From the NCBI GenBank assembly GCA_947456845.1, contig CANGUJ010000103.1, positions 1 through 10,359 on the forward strand: DNA of 10,359 bases, written 5' to 3'. Source of the stretch: Burkholderiales bacterium. GTDB taxonomy: Bacteria > Pseudomonadota > Gammaproteobacteria > Burkholderiales > JAEUOS01. The notes under the pieces are model-generated. The model was not told the origin of the DNA, made no database searches, and was given only the letters and a program-made list of their open reading frames with translations. Positions 1 through 6,992 of the stretch are shown here, piece after piece. Position 1 is the first letter of the stretch. Each line of letters begins with the position of its first letter. A program made the translations under genes and the position numbers.

Positions 1-2
1 CC

Positions 3-299
3 GCGCCGGTGCCTCCTACCCCGCCCGCAGCGCCGGCTCGGCAGGGCGCCATCCAACTGCTTTCCGGCGCGAACATCGGCAAGGAGCTTCTGCTGACCAA
101 GGCGTTGACCACGCTCGGCAAGCCGGGTGTGCAGGTCGCTGTCATCACGCGTAGGCCGCAGGGCTATTTCATCACGCACGTCGAAGGCGCGAATTTTCCG
201 GTGGTCAACGGCAAGACCCTCGACGCGCAGGCGCATCCGTTGAACGACCACGATGTCATCGAGATCGCCGGGACCAAGATGGAGTTTTTCTACAAGTAG
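3..299 (+). CDS. FHA-domain protein, C-terminal part (5' end outside window)
   Basis: The frame is open to the left edge, so this is the end of a longer protein; a GTG at 9 is available but lies in a Pro/Ala-rich linker and is unlikely to be the start. After the linker (to about nt 50) comes one forkhead-associated-like beta-sandwich (about nt 51-296). It has the FHA skeleton: a GKELLL strand, LGK where FHA domains usually have (L/I)GR, a VNGK turn in place of the usual NGT/VNG, and a closing DHDVIEIAG strand. FHA domains read phosphothreonine. The usual phosphopeptide contacts (the GR arginine and the S-x-x-H pair) are not evident, so this copy may be structural. From memory, related proteins carry a canonical FHA before a degenerate one; the upstream part is not visible here. 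It lies 70 nt before the cyclase and is probably co-transcribed with it. Confidence 0.75.
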   Translation, partial: APVPPTPPAAPARQGAIQLLSGANIGKELLLTKALTTLGKPGVQVAVITRRPQGYFITHVEGANFPVVNGKTLDAQAHPLNDHDVIEIAGTKMEFFYK

Positions 300-323
300 G
301 CCAGTTTCCGGTGCCTGATAGCG

Positions 324-359
324 CCGGACGACCGACTGCGCAGCCTTAACGCCGTCCGG
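324..359 (+). promoter_or_regulatory. Inverted repeat ahead of the cyclase gene, touching its ribosome binding site
   Basis: CCGGACG at 324-330 and CGTCCGG at 353-359 are a perfect 7-bp inverted repeat separated by 22 nt. The loop itself contains the palindrome CTGCGCAG at 336-343. The right arm shares two G residues with the Shine-Dalgarno sequence of the next gene. No T-run follows, so it is not a standard terminator. It could be a translation-modulating hairpin or an operator, or chance in GC-rich DNA. Confidence 0.25.
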
Positions 360-364
360 GGAGG
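358..364 (+). promoter_or_regulatory. Ribosome binding site of the cyclase gene
   Basis: GGGGAGG lies 5 nt before the GTG at 370. This strong Shine-Dalgarno match decides the GTG start of the cyclase, since no ATG occurs nearby in frame. Confidence 0.8.
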
Positions 365-369
365 CGTCT

Positions 370-2625
370 GTGAAACAGCACTTCGTCCGCATCGGACTCG
401 GCCTGCTTGTGTTGGCCGTCTTCCTGGTGCATGCGGCCGAGATATTCAACGTCCGCATCATCACGCAGCTAGACGCCATCATCTACGACGCCCGCGTCCG
501 GCTGACCATGCCCGGAAAGGCGGATGACCGGATCGTCATTCTCGACATCGACGAGAAGAGCCTCGGCAAACTGGGACGCTGGCCCTGGAGCCGCGACATG
601 ATGGCCGAGTTGGTCGAGCGGCTTTTCACCAAGTACGGCGTCTTGATGGTCGGCTTCGACGTCGTGTTCGCCGAGCCGGACGTCAGTTCCGGCATCCGCT
701 CCCTCGAGAAGCTTGCCAAGGAAGGCGCGCTCAAGGACAGCGAGCAGTTCCGCGCCGAAGTCGAAAAGCTCAAGCCGACCCTCGACTTCGACGCGCGATT
801 CGCCAAGGCGATTGCCGGCCGGCCGGTGGTGCTCGGTTACTACCTATCCTCCGAGGAGAGGGCCGAAAAAAGCGGCGCGCTTCCGCCGCCTGTCATGCCG
901 GCCGGCACTTTCAAGGGCCGCACGATAGACTGGTTCAGGTGGAACGGCTATGGGGCCAACCTGGAAATCTTCCAGAAGGCGGCCCTGGCGTCGGGCCTGT
1001 TCAACCCTGTCGTCGACCTCGACGGCGTGGTGCGACGCGTCCCCATGCTGTCCGAGTACGACGGCCAGTACTACGAGTCGCTGGCGCTTGCCATGTTTCG
1101 CGCACTGCTTGGTTCGCCCAATCTCGAGCCGGGCTATCCGCCAGACCGGTTCCTGTCGCGCAACTACCAGGGGCTGGAATGGCTGGAGATGAAGGCCAAC
1201 ACCAGCGCGGGGGTGCGCACCGTGCGCATCCCCGTCGACAAGACGGTGAGCGCATTGGTGCCCTATCGCGGACCCGGCGGCGCAAAGGGCAATACGTTCC
1301 GCTATATCTCCCTCTCCGACGTGTATGAAGGCAAGGTGGCCGAGGGCGACCTGAAGGGAAAGATCGCCCTATGGGGCACCACCGCCCCAGGTCTCCTGGA
1401 TCTGCGGACGACGCCGGTCGGCGAGGCCTATCCCGGGGTCGAAATCCACGCCAACCTGCTGTCTGGCATGCTGACGCAGAGTTTCAAGGAGCGCCCGCCA
1501 TTCACCCTGGGCGCCGAGGTGCTGCTGCTGGGCATCGGCGGACTCACCCTGGCGCTCTTGCTGCCGTTCCTCTCGCCGATGCGCGCAACGCTGGTCGCGG
1601 TTGCCGGCATGGTCCTGATTGTGGCGTTCAATTTCCTTGTCTATTCGCAGCTCAACCTGGTATTGCCGCTGGCGGCCTCGCTCCTGATGACTGCGGCGCT
1701 CTACACGCTAAACATGGCCTATGGCTATTTCGTCGAGTCGCGCAGCAAGCGCGAGTTCACTGCGCTGTTCGGCCAGTACGTGCCGCCGGAACTGGTCGAC
1801 GAAATGGCGCGCGATCCCAGCAAGTACAGCATGGAGCCGCAAGCGGCCGACCTGACCATCCTGTTTTCGGATGTGCGCGGATTCACCACCATATCCGAAA
1901 GCCTTTCACCCGGCGACCTCGCGTCATACATCAATGACTACCTGACCGGCATGTCGGCCGTGATCTCGAAGAACCGCGGCACGCTCGATAAATACATCGG
2001 CGATGCGGTCATGGCCTTCTGGGGCGCACCGGTGCCGGATGCCGAGCATGCGCGTCAGGGCGTGCTCACCGCGCTGGAGATGCAGCGGGTCGCCAAAGAA
2101 CTCAATGAAAAGTTCCGAGCCAAGGGCTGGCCCACCCTTAAGATCGGCATCGGCGTCAACTCGGGCAATGTCCGCGTCGGCGACATGGGCTCCAAGGTGC
2201 GCAAGGCCTATACGGTCATGGGGGACCCGGTCAACCTGGCGTCCCGGCTCGAAGGGCGCACCAAGGAGTACGGCGTGGGCATCCTGGTCGGCGAGGCCAC
2301 GGAAAAGGTTGTCAAGGACGTGATTTTCAAGGAACTCGACCGCATCCGGGTGAAGGGAAAGAACGAACCCGTGGCGATCTACGAACCCCTCTGCCTGGAG
2401 GCGGATGCGGACAAGAAGCTCAAGGACGAACTCAAAATATGGCGCGATGCGCTCAAGGCCTACCGGGCCCAGTCGTGGGACCAGGTGGAAATGAACCTGC
2501 TGAACCTCCAGCGCATGAATCCTGACTGCTATCTCTACGAAAAGTACGCCGAGCGCGTGATACAGTTCAGGAAAAATCCGCCCGGTCCGAATTGGGACGG
2601 GGTCACCACATTCGATGAGAAATAG
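370..2625 (+). CDS. CHASE2-domain class III adenylate cyclase, membrane-bound
   Basis: This 751-residue membrane receptor probably converts ATP to cAMP. An N-terminal membrane anchor (about 8-24) is followed by an extracytoplasmic CHASE2 sensor (about 25-375), three membrane segments (about 382-401, 405-425, 430-450), a short linker and a cytoplasmic class III cyclase domain (about 490-670). All key catalytic positions can be placed: metal-binding D501 (FSDVRGFT) and D545 (DKYIGDAVMAFWG), adenine-selecting K541 and T615 (YTVMGD), and transition-state N622 and R626 (VNLASRLE). The Lys/Thr pair is the class IIIb pattern typical of adenylate, not guanylate, cyclases. The tail (about 675-751) is a charged helical extension of unknown role. 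The GTG start is chosen for its strong ribosome binding site and for beginning directly at the anchor. The ligand of CHASE2 is unknown. The next gene may encode an enzyme that removes the product. Confidence 0.95.
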   Translation: MKQHFVRIGLGLLVLAVFLVHAAEIFNVRIITQLDAIIYDARVRLTMPGKADDRIVILDIDEKSLGKLGRWPWSRDMMAELVERLFTKYGVLMVGFDVVFAEPDVSSGIRSLEKLAKEGALKDSEQFRAEVEKLKPTLDFDARFAKAIAGRPVVLGYYLSSEERAEKSGALPPPVMPAGTFKGRTIDWFRWNGYGANLEIFQKAALASGLFNPVVDLDGVVRRVPMLSEYDGQYYESLALAMFRALLGSPNLEPGYPPDRFLSRNYQGLEWLEMKANTSAGVRTVRIPVDKTVSALVPYRGPGGAKGNTFRYISLSDVYEGKVAEGDLKGKIALWGTTAPGLLDLRTTPVGEAYPGVEIHANLLSGMLTQSFKERPPFTLGAEVLLLGIGGLTLALLLPFLSPMRATLVAVAGMVLIVAFNFLVYSQLNLVLPLAASLLMTAALYTLNMAYGYFVESRSKREFTALFGQYVPPELVDEMARDPSKYSMEPQAADLTILFSDVRGFTTISESLSPGDLASYINDYLTGMSAVISKNRGTLDKYIGDAVMAFWGAPVPDAEHARQGVLTALEMQRVAKELNEKFRAKGWPTLKIGIGVNSGNVRVGDMGSKVRKAYTVMGDPVNLASRLEGRTKEYGVGILVGEATEKVVKDVIFKELDRIRVKGKNEPVAIYEPLCLEADADKKLKDELKIWRDALKAYRAQSWDQVEMNLLNLQRMNPDCYLYEKYAERVIQFRKNPPGPNWDGVTTFDEK

Positions 2626-2649
2626 CGCGTCCGGCGCGGACCCGGTGAG

Positions 2650-3417
2650 ATGAAAGTCAAGGTTCTCGGGTGTTCAGGCGGCATCGGTGGCAAGCATCTG
2701 CGCACCACCGCCCTCCGTGTCGACAACGACGTGTTGATCGACGCGGGGACGGGTGTTGCCGACCTGTCCCTGACCGAGCTGTCGATGATCGATCACATCT
2801 TCCTGACCCATTCGCACCTCGACCACATCGCGACCATCCCGTTCATCGTGGACACCGTCGGGGCGATGCGCGACAAACCGCTGACCATCTACGGCATCGA
2901 GGAGACCCTCGACACGCTCAAGAAGCATGTGTTCAACTGGAGCGTTTGGCCCGATTTCACCGCCATTCCGTCGGCGGACAAGCCCTTCATGCGCTACCAG
3001 AGGATTCGCCTCGGTCAGCGCATCAGCATCGACGGCCGCACCTTCACGCCGCTGCCCGCCAACCACACGGTGCCGGCGGTCGGATATCAGATCGACAGCG
3101 CCCACAACGCGCTGGTGTTCACCGGCGATACCTACGTCAATGATCCACTGTGGAAGATCGTCAACCGCATCCCCAATCTCAAGTACCTGATCATCGAAAC
3201 GGCATTCTGCAACCGCGAGTTGCAGCTGGCGGTCGCCTCCAAGCACCTGTGCCCGAGCCTGCTCGCCGAAGAACTGGGCAAGCTGGAGCGAACCGCGGAG
3301 ATTTTCATCACCCACCTGAAGCCTGGCGAGATCGAACTGACCATGCAGGAGATCGAGGAGTTTGCGGGCGACTACAAGCCGCGCATGCTGCAAAACGGCC
3401 AGGTCTTTGAATTCTAG
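2650..3417 (+). CDS. Metallo-beta-lactamase-fold hydrolase, candidate class II-like cyclic-nucleotide phosphodiesterase
   Basis: This is a complete 255-residue, probably cytoplasmic, single-domain MBL-fold enzyme. The dinuclear metal site is intact: H54, H56, D58 and H59 (THSHLDH), H139 (ANHT), D160 (TGDT) and H222 (ITHLK). The H-x-H-L-D-H-I core resembles both class II cyclic-nucleotide phosphodiesterases and RNase Z/arylsulfatase-type hydrolases. The long exosite arm of tRNase Z is not evident. Sequence alone therefore leaves the substrate open. The position between an adenylate cyclase and a cyclic-nucleotide-binding protein favours cAMP hydrolysis, as inference. The ATG is preceded almost without spacing by a poor ribosome site (GGTGAG), but the protein starts with the expected first strand (MKVKVLGCSGG). 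It lies 24 nt after the cyclase gene and 7 nt before the next, indicating an operon. Confidence 0.9.
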   Translation: MKVKVLGCSGGIGGKHLRTTALRVDNDVLIDAGTGVADLSLTELSMIDHIFLTHSHLDHIATIPFIVDTVGAMRDKPLTIYGIEETLDTLKKHVFNWSVWPDFTAIPSADKPFMRYQRIRLGQRISIDGRTFTPLPANHTVPAVGYQIDSAHNALVFTGDTYVNDPLWKIVNRIPNLKYLIIETAFCNRELQLAVASKHLCPSLLAEELGKLERTAEIFITHLKPGEIELTMQEIEEFAGDYKPRMLQNGQVFEF

Positions 3418-3424
3418 AAACGCC

Positions 3425-4507
3425 ATGGCACCCGATCCGGTATCCATCGATGTACTGCGGCGGTTCGAACCGCTCGGTTCGCTGTCCGAGCAAAGGCTTC
3501 GCGAGTTTGCCGAATTGTGCGTCACCGAAGCATTTTCACGCGGCCAGGATCCGCTGCGAACCCGCGAAAGTGGCGACCAGCTCGCCTACCTGACCGAGGG
3601 CGAGATACAGATGACCTTCTCCGACGGCAACGTCGAGATCATCAACGCTGGAAGCGAAGCGGCCCGCTCCGCCCTCGTCCGTGCGAAAGGCATAGTTGCG
3701 GCGAGCGCCATCACCGACGTGGAACTGATCCGCATCGACCGCGACCTGCTCGACATCATGCTGACCTGGGACCAGCTGGCCGAGTTCGACGCGACCCGCA
3801 CCGGCCGGCTCAAGGTCGTGGTGCAGGACGAGGCGCCGGCGTTGCCGCAATGGAAGGTCATGTCGGGCGTCTTCAGCATGTCCAACCTGCGTAGCGGGGC
3901 GTTTGCCAACCTTCCGCCGGCGCATATCGCCGAGTTGCTCAACCGGTTCTCGCGCCTCGAGGTCAATGCCGGCGACGTGATCATCCGCGAGGGCGATGAA
4001 GGCGACTACTACTACGTCATCGAATCCGGCCGGGCGATGGTCACGCGCCTGGTCGGCGGCGTCGTGGTCACGCTGGCCGATCTCAAGAGCGGCGACGCCT
4101 TCGGCGAGGAAGCCTTGGTGTCGGATGCCAAGCGTAACGCGACGGTGACCATGAAGCTGCCGGGCGTGCTGCTGCGGTTGGCCAAGCATGACTTCATCGC
4201 GCTGCTCAAGGAGCCGCTGCTCAACCGCATACAGATGGCGAAAGCCCTCGACAAGGTTGCGGCGGGCGCCCAATGGCTCGACGTCCGCTACCCTTCGGAA
4301 TTTCAATACGACCGACTGTCGGGGGCGATCAACATCCCGCTGGCCGAAATTCGCAATGCCTTCAACGTCCTGGATAAATCCCGGGAATTCGTTGTCTATT
4401 GTCAGAGCGGACGTCGCAGCGCGGCAGCGGCGTTCCTGCTCGCGCATCGGGGCTTCAAGGTATTCTTGCTCGATGGCGGTCTGTGGGCCGTGCGCAAGTC
4501 GGGGTGA
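3425..4507 (+). CDS. Cyclic nucleotide-binding domain protein with C-terminal rhodanese domain
   Basis: The protein has 360 residues and probably senses cAMP. Residues about 1-135 look like a degenerate cNMP-binding fold: beta-roll-like strands without a phosphate-binding cassette. Residues about 155-275 form a good cNMP-binding domain with the cassette at 223-241 (GDAFGEEALVSDAKRNATV), keeping E228 for the ribose and R237 for the cyclic phosphate. Residues about 285-360 are a rhodanese domain (WLDVRYPSEF, then AINIP) with active-site loop C326-QSGRR, so a persulfide-forming cysteine is present. There is no DNA-binding helix-turn-helix, so it is not a CRP-type regulator. The reading frame is open back to 3362, but that would overlap the MBL gene; the ATG at 3425, 7 nt after its stop, is preferred although its ribosome site is weak. 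Cyclic nucleotide might control sulfur transfer or a phosphatase-like activity; this is inference. Confidence 0.9.
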   Translation: MAPDPVSIDVLRRFEPLGSLSEQRLREFAELCVTEAFSRGQDPLRTRESGDQLAYLTEGEIQMTFSDGNVEIINAGSEAARSALVRAKGIVAASAITDVELIRIDRDLLDIMLTWDQLAEFDATRTGRLKVVVQDEAPALPQWKVMSGVFSMSNLRSGAFANLPPAHIAELLNRFSRLEVNAGDVIIREGDEGDYYYVIESGRAMVTRLVGGVVVTLADLKSGDAFGEEALVSDAKRNATVTMKLPGVLLRLAKHDFIALLKEPLLNRIQMAKALDKVAAGAQWLDVRYPSEFQYDRLSGAINIPLAEIRNAFNVLDKSREFVVYCQSGRRSAAAAFLLAHRGFKVFLLDGGLWAVRKSG

Positions 4508-4596
4508 TCGTGACCCTCGCGCTGCGCATCGAGGTCGATTTTCCGGTCCGGATTTCCTGGCCGGCGTGCAGTGCCGCGGCTTGGAGCCAAACATGA
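4504..4596 (+). CDS. Possible 30-residue small ORF bridging two genes (weak)
   Basis: A GTG at 4504 overlaps the stop of the cNMP/rhodanese gene (GTGA), and the ORF ends in a TGA that overlaps the next gene's ATG (ATGA). The 30-residue product has no recognised motif. The double overlap would suit translational coupling across the 85-nt gap, but there is no convincing ribosome binding site for it and chance is quite possible. If it is not coding, this stretch holds only the ribosome site of the next gene. Confidence 0.15.
   Translation: MIVTLALRIEVDFPVRISWPACSAAAWSQT
4583..4586 (+). promoter_or_regulatory. Ribosome binding site of the ATPase gene
   Basis: GGAG lies 6 nt before the ATG at 4593. 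It fixes the start there, although the reading frame stays open upstream to 4188 inside the previous gene. Confidence 0.7.
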
Positions 4597-6965
4597 GCGC
4601 AGTATTGAGTGCGAAACCGCCGGCGCAGGGTAGCGATGTCAGCCAGAAGCTCAATTTCCAGAAAAACCTGCAGACGGTTACCAACCGGATTCATGCCACC
4701 AACAACATCGACGAGATCATGCTGGAGGTCAGTCAGGAGATCTGCACGCTGTTCAATGCCGATCGACTGACCATCTACACGGTTGCCGAGGACAAGGGCT
4801 CGATCATCTCCAAGGTCAAGACCGGCCTGAATTCCTTCAAGGACCTCAAGCTGCCGATCGCCGAACACAGCATCGCCGGTTACGTCGCCCTTTCAAAAAA
4901 GCTCATCAACATCCGCGATGTCTACGACGAGAACGAACTCAAGTCCCACAATCCCAACCTGCGGTTCCTGCAGGAGGTCGACAAGCGCACCGGGTACCGC
5001 ACCAAGCAGGTGCTCTGCGCTCCGGTGGTGGATGCCCAGTCCGGTGAACTCATCGGCGTTGTCCAGATCATCAACAACAAGTCAGGGCAACCCTTCGGCC
5101 AGCTAGAAGAAGAGGGTGCGGTCGGTCTGATCCAGACCCTCGCCATCGCGTTTCGCCAGCGGCAGAAGGCGGCTCAGCCGGTCAAGACCAAGTACGACTA
5201 TCTGGTTGCCGATGCGGTGCTGTCGGCCCAGGAATTCGACCTGGCCACGCGTTCCGCCCGGCGCAAGGGCATCGACGTCGAGGAGGTGCTGATCGGCGAG
5301 TTCCAGGTCAAGGTGCCTGCCATGGGGGCGGCCCTGTCGAAGTTCTTTGGCGTGCCTTACGAGCCCTTCAAGACCGATCGGATCAAGCCGGCCGACCTGC
5401 TCAAGCATCTCAAGCGCGATTATGTCGAATCCAGCCAGTGGATTCCGATCGATGATGCCAAGGAAGGCCTCGTCGTGCTGTGCCTCGACCCAGAGCGGGT
5501 GCGCAGTTCGCGCATTGTCAACAACATCTTTCCGCGCGCCACCAAGGTGGTCTACAAGGTCACCACCGCGACCGAGTTCAAGCAGACGCTCAACCTGTTT
5601 TTCGGCGAGGATCTGAGCGGCGGGGACATCGACTCCATCCTGGGCGCCATCACCGACGGCGAAGACGAACCCATCATCGACACCGGCGACGACGTCAACG
5701 CGGCGGCCGACAACGAACTGGTCAAGCTGGTCAACAAGATCATCATCGACGCCTACAACCAGGGCGCTTCCGATATCCACATCGAGCCCTACCCGGGCAA
5801 GGCCAAGACCGAGATCCGCTTTCGCAAGGACGGCTCGCTCTCGCCGTATATCGAGATTCCGGCCAGCTACCGCAACGCCATCGTCGCGCGCTTAAAGATC
5901 ATGTGCGACCTGGACATCTCGGAGAAACGCAGGCCGCAGGACGGCAAGATCAAGTTCAAGAAATACGGCCCGCTGGACATCGAGTTGCGGGTCGCGACCA
6001 TCCCCACCGCGGGCGGCGTCGAAGACGTGGTCATGCGCATTCTGGCGGCCGGCGAACCGATCCCTCTCGACAACCTGGGCGTCACCAAGAAGAACCTCGA
6101 TGCACTGAAAAAGACCGTCAGCAAACCCTACGGCCTGTTCTTCGTCTGCGGGCCGACCGGCTCCGGCAAGACCACGACCCTGCATTCGGTGCTGGGCTTC
6201 CTCAATACGCCCGACACCAAGATCTGGACTGCGGAAGACCCTGTCGAAATCACCCAAAAAGGCCTGCGCCAGGTGCAGGTGAACAAGAAGGCGGGCCTCG
6301 ATTTCGCGGTGGTCATGAAGGCCTTCCTGCGCGCCGATCCCGACATCATCATGGTCGGCGAGATGCGCGACGCGGAGACCACCGGCACCGGTATCGAGGC
6401 ATCGCTCACCGGCCACCTGGTGTTCGCGACCCTGCACACCAACAGCGCGCCCGAGGCGGTGATCCGTCTTCTCGACATGGGCATGGACCCGTTCAACTTC
6501 GCCGACGCCCTGCTCGGCATTCTTGCGCAGCGGCTCGCCAAGCGGCTGTGCAAGGAATGCAAGCAGCCCTACAGTCCCGACCCCAACGAACTCAAGGCCT
6601 TCATCACCGAATACGCCGAGGAACTGGTCAAGACGCCGGCCTGGAAGCAGGATCCGCAGGGCCAATTCAAGAAGCTCTACGATTACTGGCTGCAGGAGTA
6701 CGGCAAGGACGGCAAGCTCACCATGTACAAGGCCAAGGGTTGCGACAAGTGCGGCAACAGCGGCTACAAGGGCCGGGTGGGCCTGCATGAACTGATGGTC
6801 GCCTCCGAACGTGTGAAGAAACTGATCCAGGAAAAAGGCCGTGTCTCCGACATCTTCGTCACGTCGGTCGAGGACGGCATGAGCACCCTCAAGATGGACG
6901 GCATGGAAAAGGTCCTGATGGGCGTCACGGACATGAAGCAGGTCCGCACGGTCTGCATCAAGTAG
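4593..6965 (+). CDS. GAF domain-containing GspE/PilB-family secretion or pilus assembly ATPase
   Basis: This is a 790-residue cytoplasmic motor ATPase of the type II secretion/type IV pilus class. Order: GAF domain (about 20-185), GspE-type N-terminal domain (about 200-345), acidic linker (about 345-372), then the two-part ATPase (about 373-790). Visible motifs are SDIHIEP (393-399), Walker A GPTGSGKT with K526, Asp-box E548 (AEDPVE), Walker B with E590 (DIIMVGEMRD), His-box H608 and H615, and a zinc-type tetracysteine C653/C656 and C717/C720. All catalytic elements are present, so it should be active. The GAF domain at the front is an addition to the standard GspE/PilB layout and suggests small-molecule control; it carries N162-K163, F168, E172-E173, which is close to the NKFDE motif of cyclic-nucleotide-binding GAFs. 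No pilin, platform or secretin gene is nearby, so its machine is unknown. The ATG at 4593 has a good GGAG. Confidence 0.93.
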   Translation: MSAVLSAKPPAQGSDVSQKLNFQKNLQTVTNRIHATNNIDEIMLEVSQEICTLFNADRLTIYTVAEDKGSIISKVKTGLNSFKDLKLPIAEHSIAGYVALSKKLINIRDVYDENELKSHNPNLRFLQEVDKRTGYRTKQVLCAPVVDAQSGELIGVVQIINNKSGQPFGQLEEEGAVGLIQTLAIAFRQRQKAAQPVKTKYDYLVADAVLSAQEFDLATRSARRKGIDVEEVLIGEFQVKVPAMGAALSKFFGVPYEPFKTDRIKPADLLKHLKRDYVESSQWIPIDDAKEGLVVLCLDPERVRSSRIVNNIFPRATKVVYKVTTATEFKQTLNLFFGEDLSGGDIDSILGAITDGEDEPIIDTGDDVNAAADNELVKLVNKIIIDAYNQGASDIHIEPYPGKAKTEIRFRKDGSLSPYIEIPASYRNAIVARLKIMCDLDISEKRRPQDGKIKFKKYGPLDIELRVATIPTAGGVEDVVMRILAAGEPIPLDNLGVTKKNLDALKKTVSKPYGLFFVCGPTGSGKTTTLHSVLGFLNTPDTKIWTAEDPVEITQKGLRQVQVNKKAGLDFAVVMKAFLRADPDIIMVGEMRDAETTGTGIEASLTGHLVFATLHTNSAPEAVIRLLDMGMDPFNFADALLGILAQRLAKRLCKECKQPYSPDPNELKAFITEYAEELVKTPAWKQDPQGQFKKLYDYWLQEYGKDGKLTMYKAKGCDKCGNSGYKGRVGLHELMVASERVKKLIQEKGRVSDIFVTSVEDGMSTLKMDGMEKVLMGVTDMKQVRTVCIK

Positions 6966-6970
6966 CCTCC

Positions 6971-6979
6971 GGGAGAAGG
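6971..6979 (+). promoter_or_regulatory. Ribosome binding site of the GAF-HD-GYP gene
   Basis: The purine run GGGAGAAGG sits 13 nt before the GTG at 6993. The spacing is long but it is the only good Shine-Dalgarno candidate, and the protein begins sensibly at that GTG. Confidence 0.5.
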
Positions 6980-6992
6980 CAGCCCCCCAATC

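Noticed and set aside
3362..3424. Upstream extension of the cNMP/rhodanese gene into the MBL gene
   Set aside because: The extra 21 residues are out-of-frame MBL sequence; the ATG at 3425 gives a normal 7-nt gap.
4542..4552. Palindrome TCCGG-T-CCGGA ahead of the ATPase gene
   Set aside because: Five-base arms with a one-base centre are too short to mean much at this GC content.
4188..4592. Upstream extension of the ATPase frame
   Set aside because: It would overlap the previous gene by more than 300 nt, the translation looks like out-of-frame sequence, and a good GGAG precedes the ATG at 4593.
3536..4684. 382-residue open frame on the minus strand
   Set aside because: It is antisense to the cNMP-binding/rhodanese gene and crosses into the ATPase start; no motif, repetitive charged composition.
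5480..6790. 436-residue plus-strand frame
   Set aside because: Out-of-frame shadow of the ATPase gene; Arg/Gln/His-rich translation with no domain.
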